From a bacterium (GTDB lineage Bacteria; Campylobacterota; Campylobacteria; Campylobacterales; Arcobacteraceae): a stretch of 64,000 nucleotides of DNA. This document shows, piece after piece, positions 18,044 through 27,582 of this stretch. The stretch lies in assembly GCA_018816105.1 (NCBI GenBank), contig JAHIWE010000069.1, positions 1 to 64,000 of the forward strand, written 5' to 3'. Position numbers and translations under genes: made by a program. The notes beneath the pieces were generated by a model, which saw nothing but the letters and a program-made list of their open reading frames with translations, was not told the origin of the DNA and did no database searches. Numbering within the stretch: position 1 is the stretch's first letter; each line of letters begins with the position of its first letter.

Positions 18044-20004
18044 AAATTTGCGTATAAATATCTTCCAGGATCATTAAATGAAGAAGAAGTTGCATACATA
18101 ATATCTTTGTACATGTTTGTTGATGCATAAGTTTTATCAAATACATTATCAACCCCAAAAGTTAAACCTATATTTTTATGAACTTGATTATTATATTTTA
18201 AATTAAATACAGCATATCCACCAAGTTTACTTTCCCCAGCATCATTATCAAATTTACTCCAACTATCAACAGCTATTACTTCAGCTGTATATTTTGATTT
18301 ATCTATTTCATAATTTAAAGCTAAATTTCCTTTTAATGGTGGGATTTCAGCTAAATCTCTGTCTATTTTTCCAGCAAGTGCTTCATCTTTTTTACCTCTT
18401 TGATAAGCAATTCCATAATCAAGTGATAAATTTTCAGTCATGAAATAAAATCCAGAAATATCTAAACCATAAATTTTAGCATCAATATTTTCAAATGATA
18501 CAGGAGACATTCCTCCAGTATAAGGATTATAAATATAATCTTTTAATATAGAGTAAAATAATTTTGGCCTAATATTAAATGTTCCAATAGTTTTATCAAA
18601 ACCAATATCAGCTTCATAATTTTTTGTATCTTCTAAATCTGAATTTCCTTGTGCTCCCATTCCTGTTGTATATAGTTCTCTAGCATCAGGAACTCTTGCT
18701 GATTTTCCAATACCTGCAAAATATTTTGTATTATCATCTAAATTATAGATGGCAAAAATATTTCCATTTAAAGCAGTGTATTTATTGTCTTTTTTTGTTA
18801 CATTAGCTGAGTCAATATCAGTATAATCATATCTTAACCCCATTTCTAAATCTAATTTACCAAATGATTTTTCAAGTTTTGAAAATATTGCTTTATTTGT
18901 AGTATCTGTTGATGCTAAACTAGAACCTGTGTATGTAGAAACTCCAGTAGTTCTATTTGTAATATAATTTTCACCTCTCCAATTTCTAACACTCGTATCT
19001 AAACCTAAAGTTACAACAGAATCAGCAACTTCCATACTATTTTTAATTTTTGTTCCCCACATTGATGTTTTATAATGTGCAGTAGAATATGTAAGCCCAC
19101 TATTTCTAAGTTTAGTACTCATTGGATGATCAACATTTGAATAGTAGTATTCTAAGTTTAACTCTTTTGATAAGTCTGATAAATTTCTTGCAGTATAGCC
19201 AAGAGTATAAATATTTGAATCATCATAATCAGCATCCATTGAACCTGCTGGATATAATACTTCATCACTTCTATTAGCTGTATATGAAAGTTTTATTTCA
19301 GAATCATCATTTATATTAAACACTCCCTTTGTTAAAAGTGTATTCTTTTCAAAAGCTTCTTGTTTAGAATCAGAATATAATCTAGAGTTTGCAAATCCTT
19401 TTTCTATTTGTTGTTCTGTAAAATTATTCCCATTCCCATCTTTATATTGATCACCTTGCTCTGTTGAAGTAGAAACTAATAATTTAAATCTATCAGTACC
19501 ACCACTTAGTGTTGCACTAGCTTTTTTATATCCAAAACTTCCAGCTCCTAGATTTACTTCACCATGTACGTTTTTTGTTGGTTCTTTTGTTGTTACTTTT
19601 ACAAGTCCACTTAATGTTCCAAAATTTTCAACATCATAAGGTCCTTCGATTACTTTTACACTTTGAATATTATTTGATAAAACATGAGAAGTTGCAGGAT
19701 CCATTCTATTTGGACATGCACCATAAATTTTGGCATCGTCTAAAATGATATTAATATTATCTTTTTTTTGCCCTCTTAAAATAATATCATTTGCAATCCC
19801 ACTTCTTCGTACAATTGAAATCGAAGGAACATTTTTGCTTAAAGCCTCAGCCAAATCTGCACTTTTTATTTGTTCATTACTAACATCTTTTACTATTTTT
19901 GAATTTGCAGTTTCTACTACACTAATTGTGTCTAAAGTTGTGATTTCACTTGCACTTAATATAACAGCAGTTGTTACAAGTGATAAAGAGATAATTTTCT
20001 TCAT
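18028..20004 (-). CDS. TonB-dependent copper receptor (OprC/NosA-like)
   Basis: Outer-membrane TonB-dependent receptor of 658 residues: signal peptide (about 1-18, ending AVILSASE), TonB-box-like region, plug domain (about 40-140; DIILRGQKKDNINIILDD, IEGPYDVENFGTLSG) and a beta-barrel ending in the aromatic YLYANLKYSF. Two motifs indicate the ligand. The plug loop GACPNRMDPAT contains CxxxM (C97, M101), and an early barrel loop VDHPMST contains HxM (H293, M295). In Pseudomonas OprC a CxxxM plus HxM set binds copper. So copper uptake is the favoured role, rather than siderophore uptake. A paired CTGTTAATT repeat lies just upstream. Confidence 0.85.
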   Translation of the reverse strand: MKKIISLSLVTTAVILSASEITTLDTISVVETANSKIVKDVSNEQIKSADLAEALSKNVPSISIVRRSGIANDIILRGQKKDNINIILDDAKIYGACPNRMDPATSHVLSNNIQSVKVIEGPYDVENFGTLSGLVKVTTKEPTKNVHGEVNLGAGSFGYKKASATLSGGTDRFKLLVSTSTEQGDQYKDGNGNNFTEQQIEKGFANSRLYSDSKQEAFEKNTLLTKGVFNINDDSEIKLSYTANRSDEVLYPAGSMDADYDDSNIYTLGYTARNLSDLSKELNLEYYYSNVDHPMSTKLRNSGLTYSTAHYKTSMWGTKIKNSMEVADSVVTLGLDTSVRNWRGENYITNRTTGVSTYTGSSLASTDTTNKAIFSKLEKSFGKLDLEMGLRYDYTDIDSANVTKKDNKYTALNGNIFAIYNLDDNTKYFAGIGKSARVPDARELYTTGMGAQGNSDLEDTKNYEADIGFDKTIGTFNIRPKLFYSILKDYIYNPYTGGMSPVSFENIDAKIYGLDISGFYFMTENLSLDYGIAYQRGKKDEALAGKIDRDLAEIPPLKGNLALNYEIDKSKYTAEVIAVDSWSKFDNDAGESKLGGYAVFNLKYNNQVHKNIGLTFGVDNVFDKTYASTNMYKDIMYATSSSFNDPGRYLYANLKYSF

Positions 20005-20048
20005 AAATATTGCCTTGTATTAATAAATTTATGAATTATCCCAAATAG

Positions 20049-20068
20049 CTGTTAATTTTCTGTTAATT
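20049..20068 (-). promoter_or_regulatory. Paired direct repeat upstream of the copper receptor
   Basis: CTGTTAATT occurs twice with an 11-base period (20049-20057 and 20060-20068), 45-64 bases upstream of the receptor ATG and ending just 1 base from the glpD stop codon. Direct repeats one helical turn apart are the usual form of OmpR/PhoB-family response-regulator sites, and CTGT-led 11-base repeats resemble the Pho box. Binding is inference. Confidence 0.45.
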
Positions 20069-20069
20069 A

Positions 20070-21662
20070 TTAGAAATAGTTTTCTATGTACTCTTTTGTT
20101 TCATTTATTTGAAGTTCAAGGTCTTTTTCATCCCAATTATAAAGTTTTGCCATCACTTGACAAATTGTTTCAACACATGATATTGAAGCTTTTTTATCCA
20201 CAAAACAAAGCCCTATTCTTCGTGATAAAAAATCAATAGGTTTTTTTACAAACTCATTTTCAATACAATATATAATCTCAGCTTTTAAATATGGTAAATC
20301 ATCATTTATTAACTCAAAATTATCAAGTTCATTTGCTAATAATAAAACTTTTGTTGCATTAGTTCCATAAAGTGTAATTAGTGATTCTTTTGTATTTTTC
20401 GATACTGGATAAAAACTTATTAGTTTTTCTAAATCTTCATGCTTTTCTTCATTTCCAAGTAATTTAAAATTTTTTGTAATACAAGGCTCTTTTTTCTCTA
20501 AGATTTTTTTCTCTATTAAAAAATCTATCATATCTTGTGCCATTTTTCTATAAGTAGTCCATTTCCCTCCAGCAATTGAAATTAAACCATTTTTAGAACT
20601 TGTTATTAAATGCTCACGAACTATCTCTTGAGTTGTATTAATATTCCTATTTTTTATAAGTGGTCTTATTCCACTCCAAGACGATAATATATCCTCTTTT
20701 TCCAAAGGCTTTTGAAAATAAATATTTACTTCATTTAACAAATATTCAATCTGCTTATCTTTTACTTTTGGATTCTCATCATAAACACAGCTTTCATCTG
20801 TTGTTCCTATTAAACAGTGGTTTAAATATGGAAGTATAAATATAATTCTTCCATCACTTGTATTTGAAATTAATAATGCCTCACTTGAACCTAAAAACTC
20901 TTTTTTAACTACTATATGAACTCCACTACTCAAAGCTAAAATCTCATCTGAATATTTATCATCTAAAATTCTAATATTATCAACACTTGCGCCACTTGCA
21001 TTTATAACACATTTTGAAAAAACTTCATATTCTTGATTTTCAAATTTATCAAAATATTTTACACCTATAATTTTTTGATTTTCATCATATAAAAAACCAT
21101 TTACTTCACAATAGTTTTTAAGACTTGCTCCTTTATTATTAGCTGTTTGTAAAAGTGAGATTATCATTCTAGTATCTAAAAAAGTGCCATCATAAAAAGA
21201 TACACATCCTTTTAGTTTTTCATTTTTTATATTTGGGAAAAATAAAGTAGAAACAACTTTATTTAAAAAAGAGTTATTACCTAAGCTTTTTTTACTGGCG
21301 ATTAATTTATACATAAAAAGACCAATCCATGTATAAAAAAGATTTATATATGAAAAAGTTGGAATATTGATTTTTACTCTTGAAGAAAGGTTTGAGGCAT
21401 TTTTTAGAAAAATAGCTCGTTCTTGTAATCCCTCTTTTACTAGATCATACTGAGATTTATCAAGATTTTTAATAGCTTTTTCAAGATACCGAACTCCTCC
21501 ATGAACTAATTTAGAACTTTTAGAGCTAGCACCACTTGCAATGTCATTTTTTTCAAGTAATAAAACTTTATATCCACGTAAAGAGGCATCCAAAACAATG
21601 CCACTTCCAACAGCACCTGCACCTATTATAATAATATCATAGTTTTCGTCTTGCAATTGCAT
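20070..21662 (-). CDS. glpD: Glycerol-3-phosphate dehydrogenase (FAD, aerobic GlpD type)
   Basis: Membrane-associated flavoenzyme oxidising glycerol 3-phosphate to dihydroxyacetone phosphate and passing electrons to quinone. 530 residues: N-terminal FAD fold with IIIIGAGAVGSGIVLDA, then SSKSSKLVHGGVRYLE (GlpD signature), FLDTRMI, a LIGTTDES segment near residue 240, SGIRPL, and GGKWTTYRKMAQD, with a C-terminal helical DAO_C domain. A TTG at 21680 is in frame, but AAGGGA at 21669-21674 places ribosomes on the ATG at 21662, giving MQLQDENYD. No glycerol kinase or facilitator gene is nearby. Confidence 0.92.
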   Translation of the reverse strand: MQLQDENYDIIIIGAGAVGSGIVLDASLRGYKVLLLEKNDIASGASSKSSKLVHGGVRYLEKAIKNLDKSQYDLVKEGLQERAIFLKNASNLSSRVKINIPTFSYINLFYTWIGLFMYKLIASKKSLGNNSFLNKVVSTLFFPNIKNEKLKGCVSFYDGTFLDTRMIISLLQTANNKGASLKNYCEVNGFLYDENQKIIGVKYFDKFENQEYEVFSKCVINASGASVDNIRILDDKYSDEILALSSGVHIVVKKEFLGSSEALLISNTSDGRIIFILPYLNHCLIGTTDESCVYDENPKVKDKQIEYLLNEVNIYFQKPLEKEDILSSWSGIRPLIKNRNINTTQEIVREHLITSSKNGLISIAGGKWTTYRKMAQDMIDFLIEKKILEKKEPCITKNFKLLGNEEKHEDLEKLISFYPVSKNTKESLITLYGTNATKVLLLANELDNFELINDDLPYLKAEIIYCIENEFVKKPIDFLSRRIGLCFVDKKASISCVETICQVMAKLYNWDEKDLELQINETKEYIENYF

Positions 21663-21714
21663 GATTTTTCCCTTTTTCAAAGGTTTTTAATAAAAGCTTT
21701 GTGTAAAGGTAGGA

Positions 21715-21720
21715 TATAAT
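21715..21720 (+). promoter_or_regulatory. -10 element for the 136-residue membrane protein gene
   Basis: TATAAT, 23 bases before the ATG at 21744, with AAAAGGA between. It is in the divergent gap between glpD and this gene. Confidence 0.5.
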
Positions 21721-21743
21721 AAAAATAAATAAAAAGGAATAAA

Positions 21744-22154
21744 ATGCAAATTATTATTGCCATTGCTATTTTGATTGTAGCTCTTACTTTGATACTTTAT
21801 AAGGTAAATAATAAATTCGAGAAAAAAGAATTTATAATCCTTTTAACTATTATAGTAATCTCATCAATTGCTTATATGTTCTATGAAAAGACACAAGAAG
21901 AATTTTTTCCAAAAATGTTTAAAGAAAAATATTCAAAAGAAAAAAGTGCAACTATTGAAGGTTTAAAAGCAGAATTATTAAATAATAAAGTAGTTAGTTC
22001 TAAAACTAAGTTTGTTTATAAGTTTACTTATTTAGTAAAAAAAGAAAATAAAGAGTTTTTATGTACTGCATCAGATGTTGAAATAAATAAAATCGAAGAT
22101 AACTATATCTTCACTAATTTCTCAGATTTAAAAGAAGAGTGTATTTTAAAATAA
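21744..22154 (+). CDS. Small two-helix membrane protein, unknown function
   Basis: 136 residues with two predicted membrane helices (about 1-19 and 30-48), then a soluble domain of about 85 residues containing a lysine-rich stretch and one Cys near each end (FLCTASDVEIN, DLKEECILK). No family recognised. Good ribosome site (AAAAGGA) and own TATAAT. It stands alone between divergent glpD and convergent nth. Confidence 0.6.
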   Translation: MQIIIAIAILIVALTLILYKVNNKFEKKEFIILLTIIVISSIAYMFYEKTQEEFFPKMFKEKYSKEKSATIEGLKAELLNNKVVSSKTKFVYKFTYLVKKENKEFLCTASDVEINKIEDNYIFTNFSDLKEECILK

Positions 22155-22168
22155 TCTCTTCTTTTAAA
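22127..22168. terminator. Terminator hairpin between convergent genes
   Basis: TTTAAAAGAAGAG (22127-22139) pairs with CTCTTCTTTTAAA (22156-22168) over 13 bp. The 16-base loop contains a smaller ATTTTAAAAT palindrome. It overlaps the end of the 136-residue protein gene and stops 7 bases short of nth, so it can serve both strands. Confidence 0.65.
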
Positions 22169-22175
22169 ATATAAA

Positions 22176-22823
22176 TCACCCAGGTTTAAAAGACTTTTTA
22201 GTTTTACAAACCTGAGGGAACAAACAGTTATCACACTCAGGTTTAACTGCTTTACAAATATATCTTCCAAATAAAACCATAGCTTGATGAAAAATATGTA
22301 AATCATGCCCTTTTAGTTTTTTAACCAAATCAGCCTCTGTTATATCTACTGTTTTTCCATCGCTTAACCCCAATCTATGTGAAACTCTAAAAACATGAGT
22401 GTCAACGGCCATAAGATTTGCACCTTCAAACTCAATCATAAAAACATTTGCAGTTTTATTTCCAACACCTGCTAATTTCATAAGCTCTTTTTGATTGTGA
22501 GGAATTTCACCATCATAGTTTTCAAGTACACTTTGCGCCATTTTGATAATATTTTTTGCTTTATTATTGAAAAATGAGCAAGTATTTAATAAAGCTTTTA
22601 CATCTTCAAGTTGGGCAAAAGCAAGTTCATTTACACTTGGATACTTTTCAAATAATGCAGGCGTTATAATATTTACTCTTTTATCAGTACATTGAGCGCT
22701 TAAAATAATTGCAATTAATAACTCATAATCATTTCTATAACTCAACTCTGTAACAGCATCACTGTACTTTTCCACAAATGCTTGTTTTATTATTTCTATA
22801 TCTGCTTTTGTTGCTTTTTTCAT
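22176..22823 (-). CDS. nth: Endonuclease III
   Basis: Base-excision-repair glycosylase/AP lyase for oxidised pyrimidines. The 215 residues show the helix-hairpin-helix [11 protein letters not shown] with catalytic Lys, [14 protein letters not shown] with catalytic Asp, and the four-cysteine [4Fe-4S] loop C-x6-C-x2-C-x5-C near the C-terminus. Its start overlaps the uvrB stop by 4 bases, so two repair enzymes are translationally coupled. Confidence 0.95.
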   Translation of the reverse strand: MKKATKADIEIIKQAFVEKYSDAVTELSYRNDYELLIAIILSAQCTDKRVNIITPALFEKYPSVNELAFAQLEDVKALLNTCSFFNNKAKNIIKMAQSVLENYDGEIPHNQKELMKLAGVGNKTANVFMIEFEGANLMAVDTHVFRVSHRLGLSDGKTVDITEADLVKKLKGHDLHIFHQAMVLFGRYICKAVKPECDNCLFPQVCKTKKSFKPG

Positions 22824-24793
22824 ATCTCTTTAACCTTAGCAATTTCATCTCTTAATCGGATAGCTTCTTCAAAGTTTAGATCTTGAGCTGCTTTTTTCAT
22901 TAGTCTATTTAGTTCAATTAAAATCTTTTTTCGCTCACTAGCTGGCATTTTTTCTATTTTTTCTTTTTTCCATGCAAGTTCATCGTATTCTTCAAGTTTT
23001 AGACTTTGATCTAGTCTTCTTTTTGTTGATTTTGGTGTGATTCCATGTAGTGTATTATGCTCTTCTTGAATTTTTCTTCTTCTACTTGTTTCATCTAATG
23101 CAAATTGCATTGAAGCTGTTACTTTCTTTGCATATAAAATAACTCTTCCATTTTCATTTCTTGCAGCTCGTCCAATTGTTTGAATAAGAGAAGTTTTACT
23201 TCTTAAAAACCCTTCTTTATCTGCATCTAAAATAGCCACAAGAGAAGTTTCTGGGATATCTAAACCTTCTCTTAAAAGATTGATTCCAATAAGTACATCA
23301 AAAACTCCAAGTCTTAATTCTCTAATAATATGATTTCTTTGAATTGCATCAATTTCACTATGCATATATTTTACTTTTATTCCCAAATCTGCATAATAGC
23401 TTGCTAGCTCTTCTGCCATTTTTTTAGTAAGAACTGTAACCAATACTCTTTCATTTTTAGCAATAACTTTTTTGATTTCATCATGAAGTTTCTCCACTTG
23501 AAATTCACTATCAACCACATCAATAATAGGATCAAGAAGTCCAGTTGGACGAATTATTTGCTCAGCTACAACTGAACTTAAATTTAGTTCAAGTTCATTT
23601 GGTGTTGCACTTACAAATACAAAATGTGGAGCTTTTTTTATAAATTCATCAAATTTTAAAGGTCTATTATCAAGTGCACTTGGAAGTCTAAATCCATAAT
23701 CAACTAATACTTCTTTTCTGCTTCTATCAGCTGCATGCATTCCTCTAAATTGAGATAAAGATACATGAGATTCATCAACCACAAGTAAAAAATCTTTATC
23801 CATTTGTTCAAAATAGTTTAAAAGTGAATATGGAGTTTCTCCTGGTTTTTGACCTGTTAAGTGTCGTGCATAGTTTTCAATTCCCTTACACATTCCAGTA
23901 CCTTCAATCATCTCTAAATCAAATTCAACTCTTTGTTTTAGTCTTTGATATTCTACAAGTTTTTGCTCTTTTGTATAATAATCAAGTCTAAGATCGAGCT
24001 CTTCTTCGATTTGTTTTACAGCGTTTGCAAGTTTATCATTTGAAACAACAAAGGGATTAACAGAATAGATAATTACCTCATCTAAATCTTTTGATTTATT
24101 GTTTGTTAAATATTCTCTTTTTGAAATAGACTCAACCTCATCACCAAAAAACTCAACTCTAATAAATTCATCTTCATAATAAGCAGGGAAAATATCAATA
24201 ACATCACCATTTACTCTAAAATCTGCCCTATCAAAAAATTTATCATTTCTTTTATAACCCATTTCCACAAGTTTTATTAAAAACTGTTTTTGAGAGTATT
24301 CAAATCCTACTTCAATTCGTTGCACCATAGCTTTGTACTCTTCTGGATTTCCCAAACCATAGTTTGCTGAAACAGAAGCTATTACAATAACATCATCAAA
24401 AGACAAAAGTGAAGCTGTAGCACTAAGTCTTAATCTTTCTAATTCTTCATTTATTGAAGAATCTTTTTCAATAAATAAATCACTTCTTGGAATATAAGCT
24501 TCAGGTTGATAATAATCATAATAAGAGATGAAATATTCAACATGATTATTTGGGAAAAACTGTTTAAACTCTGAGTACAACTGTGCTGCCAAAGTTTTAT
24601 TGTGAGTCATAATAAGAGTTGGTTTTTGAGTGGCTTCTATTACTTTAGCAATTGTATATGTTTTACCAGAACCAGTAACTCCTAAAAGAGTATTATACTG
24701 GTTTCCAGCATTTATAGAATCACTAAGAGCCTTTATAGCAACTGGTTGATCTCCAGCTGGTTCATAATCACTTACTACTTCAAACTTTGCGAT
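22820..24793 (-). CDS. uvrB: Excinuclease ABC subunit B, non-canonical ATC start
   Basis: DNA-unwinding damage-verification subunit of nucleotide excision repair. From 24793 the frame gives 657 residues, the usual UvrB length: [15 protein letters not shown], Walker A GVTGSGKT (about 40-47), the beta-hairpin region with [10 protein letters not shown], helicase motifs VFVSATP and IGRAARN, and a C-terminal UVR motif (about 620-655) that contacts UvrC. The first ATG is at 24610 (MTHNKT), downstream of Walker A, and no GTG or TTG precedes it in frame. AAAGGAG lies 5 bases before ATC 24793, which encodes the expected first residue. So initiation at ATC, or a one-base error or mutation there, is inferred. 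Confidence 0.9.
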   Translation of the reverse strand: MAKFEVVSDYEPAGDQPVAIKALSDSINAGNQYNTLLGVTGSGKTYTIAKVIEATQKPTLIMTHNKTLAAQLYSEFKQFFPNNHVEYFISYYDYYQPEAYIPRSDLFIEKDSSINEELERLRLSATASLLSFDDVIVIASVSANYGLGNPEEYKAMVQRIEVGFEYSQKQFLIKLVEMGYKRNDKFFDRADFRVNGDVIDIFPAYYEDEFIRVEFFGDEVESISKREYLTNNKSKDLDEVIIYSVNPFVVSNDKLANAVKQIEEELDLRLDYYTKEQKLVEYQRLKQRVEFDLEMIEGTGMCKGIENYARHLTGQKPGETPYSLLNYFEQMDKDFLLVVDESHVSLSQFRGMHAADRSRKEVLVDYGFRLPSALDNRPLKFDEFIKKAPHFVFVSATPNELELNLSSVVAEQIIRPTGLLDPIIDVVDSEFQVEKLHDEIKKVIAKNERVLVTVLTKKMAEELASYYADLGIKVKYMHSEIDAIQRNHIIRELRLGVFDVLIGINLLREGLDIPETSLVAILDADKEGFLRSKTSLIQTIGRAARNENGRVILYAKKVTASMQFALDETSRRRKIQEEHNTLHGITPKSTKRRLDQSLKLEEYDELAWKKEKIEKMPASERKKILIELNRLMKKAAQDLNFEEAIRLRDEIAKVKEI

Positions 24794-24807
24794 GAGAGCT
24801 CCTTTAT

Positions 24808-25347
24808 TTAAGAATTTATAATTTTATATAAAATTATTGACACATCACGTGCTGACCAAATCACTTGATTACTCAAATAATCTCTATCTTTATATATATC
24901 AATATTTTCCATATATTTTTTACATACTCTTTGCATTTCTTGTTCAATTTGATTTTCATTTAATTCTAAAATAACATCATGAAATAATCTTACATCATTT
25001 GAAATATAATATTTCCCTTTTGTTTTTAAAAAATATAATATAATAGATACTTGCCAGGTATGCCACTCTATCTTATCTAAACTGCTTGATACTTTATTTG
25101 CATAATCTAATGACTTATAAGAATCAAAAATAACTTTTGAAGCTTTAGTTAAAGAATCTGAATTCATTTGCTCTATATTTTTAGGGAATTTAATATTGTT
25201 TAAATCATATTCAAATAACTTTATATTCATTTTTACTTGATTTTTATTAGCTGTATTTGATATGTTTTTTTTAATTGTTAATAAATATATTAAAATAATT
25301 ATTAACAAAATAACAATTATAATAAAACCAACTAAAGCAATATTCAT
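24808..25347 (-). CDS. Membrane-anchored protein, unknown function
   Basis: 179 residues with one N-terminal membrane helix (about 3-25; all Ile, Leu and Val), then a soluble helical domain. Visible segments are [28 protein letters not shown] and, near the end, [20 protein letters not shown] (first quoted in part: [12 protein letters not shown]). No family recognised. Start overlaps the LpxH-like gene's stop by 4 bases, and uvrB follows 14 bases on, so it sits in a minus-strand operon greA-argC-phosphoesterase-this-uvrB-nth. Confidence 0.6.
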   Translation of the reverse strand: MNIALVGFIIIVILLIIILIYLLTIKKNISNTANKNQVKMNIKLFEYDLNNIKFPKNIEQMNSDSLTKASKVIFDSYKSLDYANKVSSSLDKIEWHTWQVSIILYFLKTKGKYYISNDVRLFHDVILELNENQIEQEMQRVCKKYMENIDIYKDRDYLSNQVIWSARDVSIILYKIINS

Positions 25348-26042
25348 ATATTTTCTCCTATAAATTCTAAATCATTAAATACAATATATTTATTTTGACA
25401 ACATAAAGATGGAATATTTATATATATTTTTTCATTAATATTATAGATATCTCCTTGATGATAATGCCCTTCTATTACAATATCAGTATCATAGTTTTCC
25501 AACCTTTTTGAAACAATTTTTTTAAAATTATTCATTTTGTGGCAGATGTTTTTATTTAGAAGAGAATTTTCTATTTTTTTTGAAATAAAGTAATTTATAT
25601 CTATAAAATTCAAAAACTTAAGCAGAATGCTACTTCTTATTAATTTACAATATAAATCATATTTCCAATTTATAAAGTTATCTCCATGGGATAAAGAAAT
25701 TGTTTTGTTCTTAAATTTAGCAAGAAGGGGTTGATTTTCTCTTTTTATTACATTTATATTAGGGAAAAGAGTTTTTAAGTTATAGTCATGATTTCCTTCT
25801 AAATATATAATCTCAATAGTTTTTGATAATTTATTTAAAAGTTCAATAACATCACTATTTTGTTTTATAAAATATCGACTCTCACCTGATATAAAATCAA
25901 TCATATCACCCATCAAAAAAAGCTGAGAAGTTTTTATCTCTTTATTTTCAAGTTTTTTTAAAAAAACTAAAAACTGAGTATTTTTTTGGTTATAGTGAGA
26001 GTCAGCTACAAAAATAGAGCCTTGAAGAATACTAAGGTACAT
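25344..26042 (-). CDS. Metallophosphoesterase, LpxH-like
   Basis: A 232-residue calcineurin-type phosphoesterase with metal-ligand motifs VADSHYN (D-x-H, about 12-18), LMGDMIDF (about 43-50), EGNHDYN (about 79-85), LSHGDNF (about 115-121) and IEGHYHQG (about 190-197). Length and motif spacing fit UDP-2,3-diacylglucosamine pyrophosphohydrolase (LpxH) or its homologues in lipid A synthesis, though LpxH normally has D-x-H followed by a Leu-rich loop. Assignment to lipid A is inference. It overlaps argC by 11 bases and the next gene by 4. Confidence 0.7.
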   Translation of the reverse strand: MYLSILQGSIFVADSHYNQKNTQFLVFLKKLENKEIKTSQLFLMGDMIDFISGESRYFIKQNSDVIELLNKLSKTIEIIYLEGNHDYNLKTLFPNINVIKRENQPLLAKFKNKTISLSHGDNFINWKYDLYCKLIRSSILLKFLNFIDINYFISKKIENSLLNKNICHKMNNFKKIVSKRLENYDTDIVIEGHYHQGDIYNINEKIYINIPSLCCQNKYIVFNDLEFIGENI

Positions 26043-27036
26043 AGGCTATTTTTGGTATTCCTTCATATTCTTCATATCCACATAAGATATTTGCATTTAC
26101 TACAGCTTGAGAAGATGCTCCTCTTAGAAGATTATCAATAGCTGAACTTACAAAAAGTGCTTTACCATTTTTTGCAGTAAATAAATCACAGAAATTTGTT
26201 CCAGCAACTGATTTTACATCAACTGGCTTATCTCTTAATCTAATAAATTCACAATCTTTATATGCACTATTTAAAACTTCATTTACATCAATATCATCTT
26301 TAAGTGTTGCAAATACAGAAACTAACATACCTCTTGTAAGTGGCAATAAATGAGGTACAAAATTAATTGAAACATCTTTACCTTTTAGAATTCTTACTTT
26401 CTCATGAATTTCTGGCATATGTCTGTGTTTAAATGGATTGTAAGCATGAACATTATCATTTATTTGACAATAGTGCGTTGTTTCACTTGGATTTTTCCCT
26501 GCTCCACTAACACCTGATTTTGCATCAATAAAAATTGGAGCATCAGTATCTATATAATCTATAAACGGCAATAAAGCCAATAATGAAGCAGTTGGGTAAC
26601 ATCCTGGGTTTGCAATTAATTTTGCATTTTTAATATCTTCTTTAAAATACTCAGGTAATCCATAAACTGCATTTTCAATATTTTCTTTATCACCATGTTC
26701 ACAATAATGTTTTTCATAAGCTTCAAGTTCAAGTCTATAATCAGCACTTAAATCTACAACTTTCACATCTAAAGATAAAAGCTCTTTTGCAAAAGCCATA
26801 GATGTTTTATGAGGAAGTGCTAAAAATGCTAAATCAGCAACTTTTGCAACTTCACTAGCATTTGCTAACTCTACATCAATATTAATTACACTTTTTAGAC
26901 ATGGATGTAAATCTTGAACATTAATATCTCCAGTTGAATTTGCAACATAAGAGATATTGAATTTTGGATGATTTATTAGAATTTTTATTAATTCTAAACC
27001 AGTGTAACCACTAGCTCCTATAATCGCAACATTCAT
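26032..27036 (-). CDS. argC: N-acetyl-gamma-glutamyl-phosphate reductase
   Basis: Third step of arginine synthesis: NADPH-dependent reduction of N-acetylglutamyl phosphate. 334 residues with GASGYTGLEL (7-16), FLALPHKTSM, and the catalytic-Cys motif ANPGCYPTASLL (about 142-153), plus HRHMPEI near residue 200. Start overlaps the greA stop by 4 bases. The argH gene for the last arginine step lies about 3 kb upstream on the same strand but is in a separate unit. Confidence 0.95.
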   Translation of the reverse strand: MNVAIIGASGYTGLELIKILINHPKFNISYVANSTGDINVQDLHPCLKSVINIDVELANASEVAKVADLAFLALPHKTSMAFAKELLSLDVKVVDLSADYRLELEAYEKHYCEHGDKENIENAVYGLPEYFKEDIKNAKLIANPGCYPTASLLALLPFIDYIDTDAPIFIDAKSGVSGAGKNPSETTHYCQINDNVHAYNPFKHRHMPEIHEKVRILKGKDVSINFVPHLLPLTRGMLVSVFATLKDDIDVNEVLNSAYKDCEFIRLRDKPVDVKSVAGTNFCDLFTAKNGKALFVSSAIDNLLRGASSQAVVNANILCGYEEYEGIPKIAYVP

Positions 27037-27521
27037 ATTAAAGAGATCTCCTTATAACTTACATTTAAAACTTCAAAAGTTTTAACACCACCTGGAAGGG
27101 TAGCTCTGATTTCATCACCCTCTTCTTTTCCCATTAACTGTTTTGCTAAGGGTGAATTAAATGAAATCATTCCTTTTTCAGCGTTAGATTCAACACCACC
27201 AACTATAGTATAAATAAACTCTTCATCTGTTTTTACATCAACTAAACCAACAGTTGATCCGAAACTTACTTTGTTATGAGGAAGAGTTGAAGGATCTATT
27301 ATCACAGCTTTTGAAATAACTGCATTTAACTCTGCTATTTGAGAATCAATTAATCCTAATTTTTCTTTTGCTGAGTGATATTCTGCATTCTCTTTTAAAT
27401 CTCCTAATTGTCTAGCTTCTTCTAATGCAATTACAGTTTCAGGTCTTTCTGTTTTTTTAAGAAACTCTAATGTTCCTGTAATTTTATTATATCCTGCTAG
27501 TGTCATTGGTTCTTTATCCAT
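27033..27521 (-). CDS. greA: Transcription elongation factor GreA
   Basis: Rescues backtracked RNA polymerase by stimulating transcript cleavage. 162 residues: N-terminal coiled coil with the acidic tip LGDLKENAEYHSAKE (about 42-56) and C-terminal FKBP-like domain with FNSPLAKQLMGKEEGDE. An upstream ATG at 27527 is in frame, but GGAG sits 6 bases before the ATG at 27521, which is therefore preferred and gives MDKEPMTLAGY. First gene of a minus-strand operon, divergent from tcdA. Confidence 0.93.
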   Translation of the reverse strand: MDKEPMTLAGYNKITGTLEFLKKTERPETVIALEEARQLGDLKENAEYHSAKEKLGLIDSQIAELNAVISKAVIIDPSTLPHNKVSFGSTVGLVDVKTDEEFIYTIVGGVESNAEKGMISFNSPLAKQLMGKEEGDEIRATLPGGVKTFEVLNVSYKEISLI

Positions 27522-27548
27522 CAACATCTCCCATAATTTAATTTATGA

Positions 27549-27554
27549 TATAAT
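27549..27554 (+). promoter_or_regulatory. tcdA: -10 element for tcdA
   Basis: TATAAT in the 61-base gap between divergent greA and tcdA, 28 bases before the tcdA ATG. Confidence 0.5.
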
Positions 27555-27582
27555 ACCCAAAAATAGTAAAAGAGAAGTTTAG

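Noticed and set aside
22820-24610. uvrB as a truncated pseudogene starting after Walker A
   Set aside because: The upstream frame is open and encodes the full conserved N-terminus with a Shine-Dalgarno site; only the start codon is unusual.
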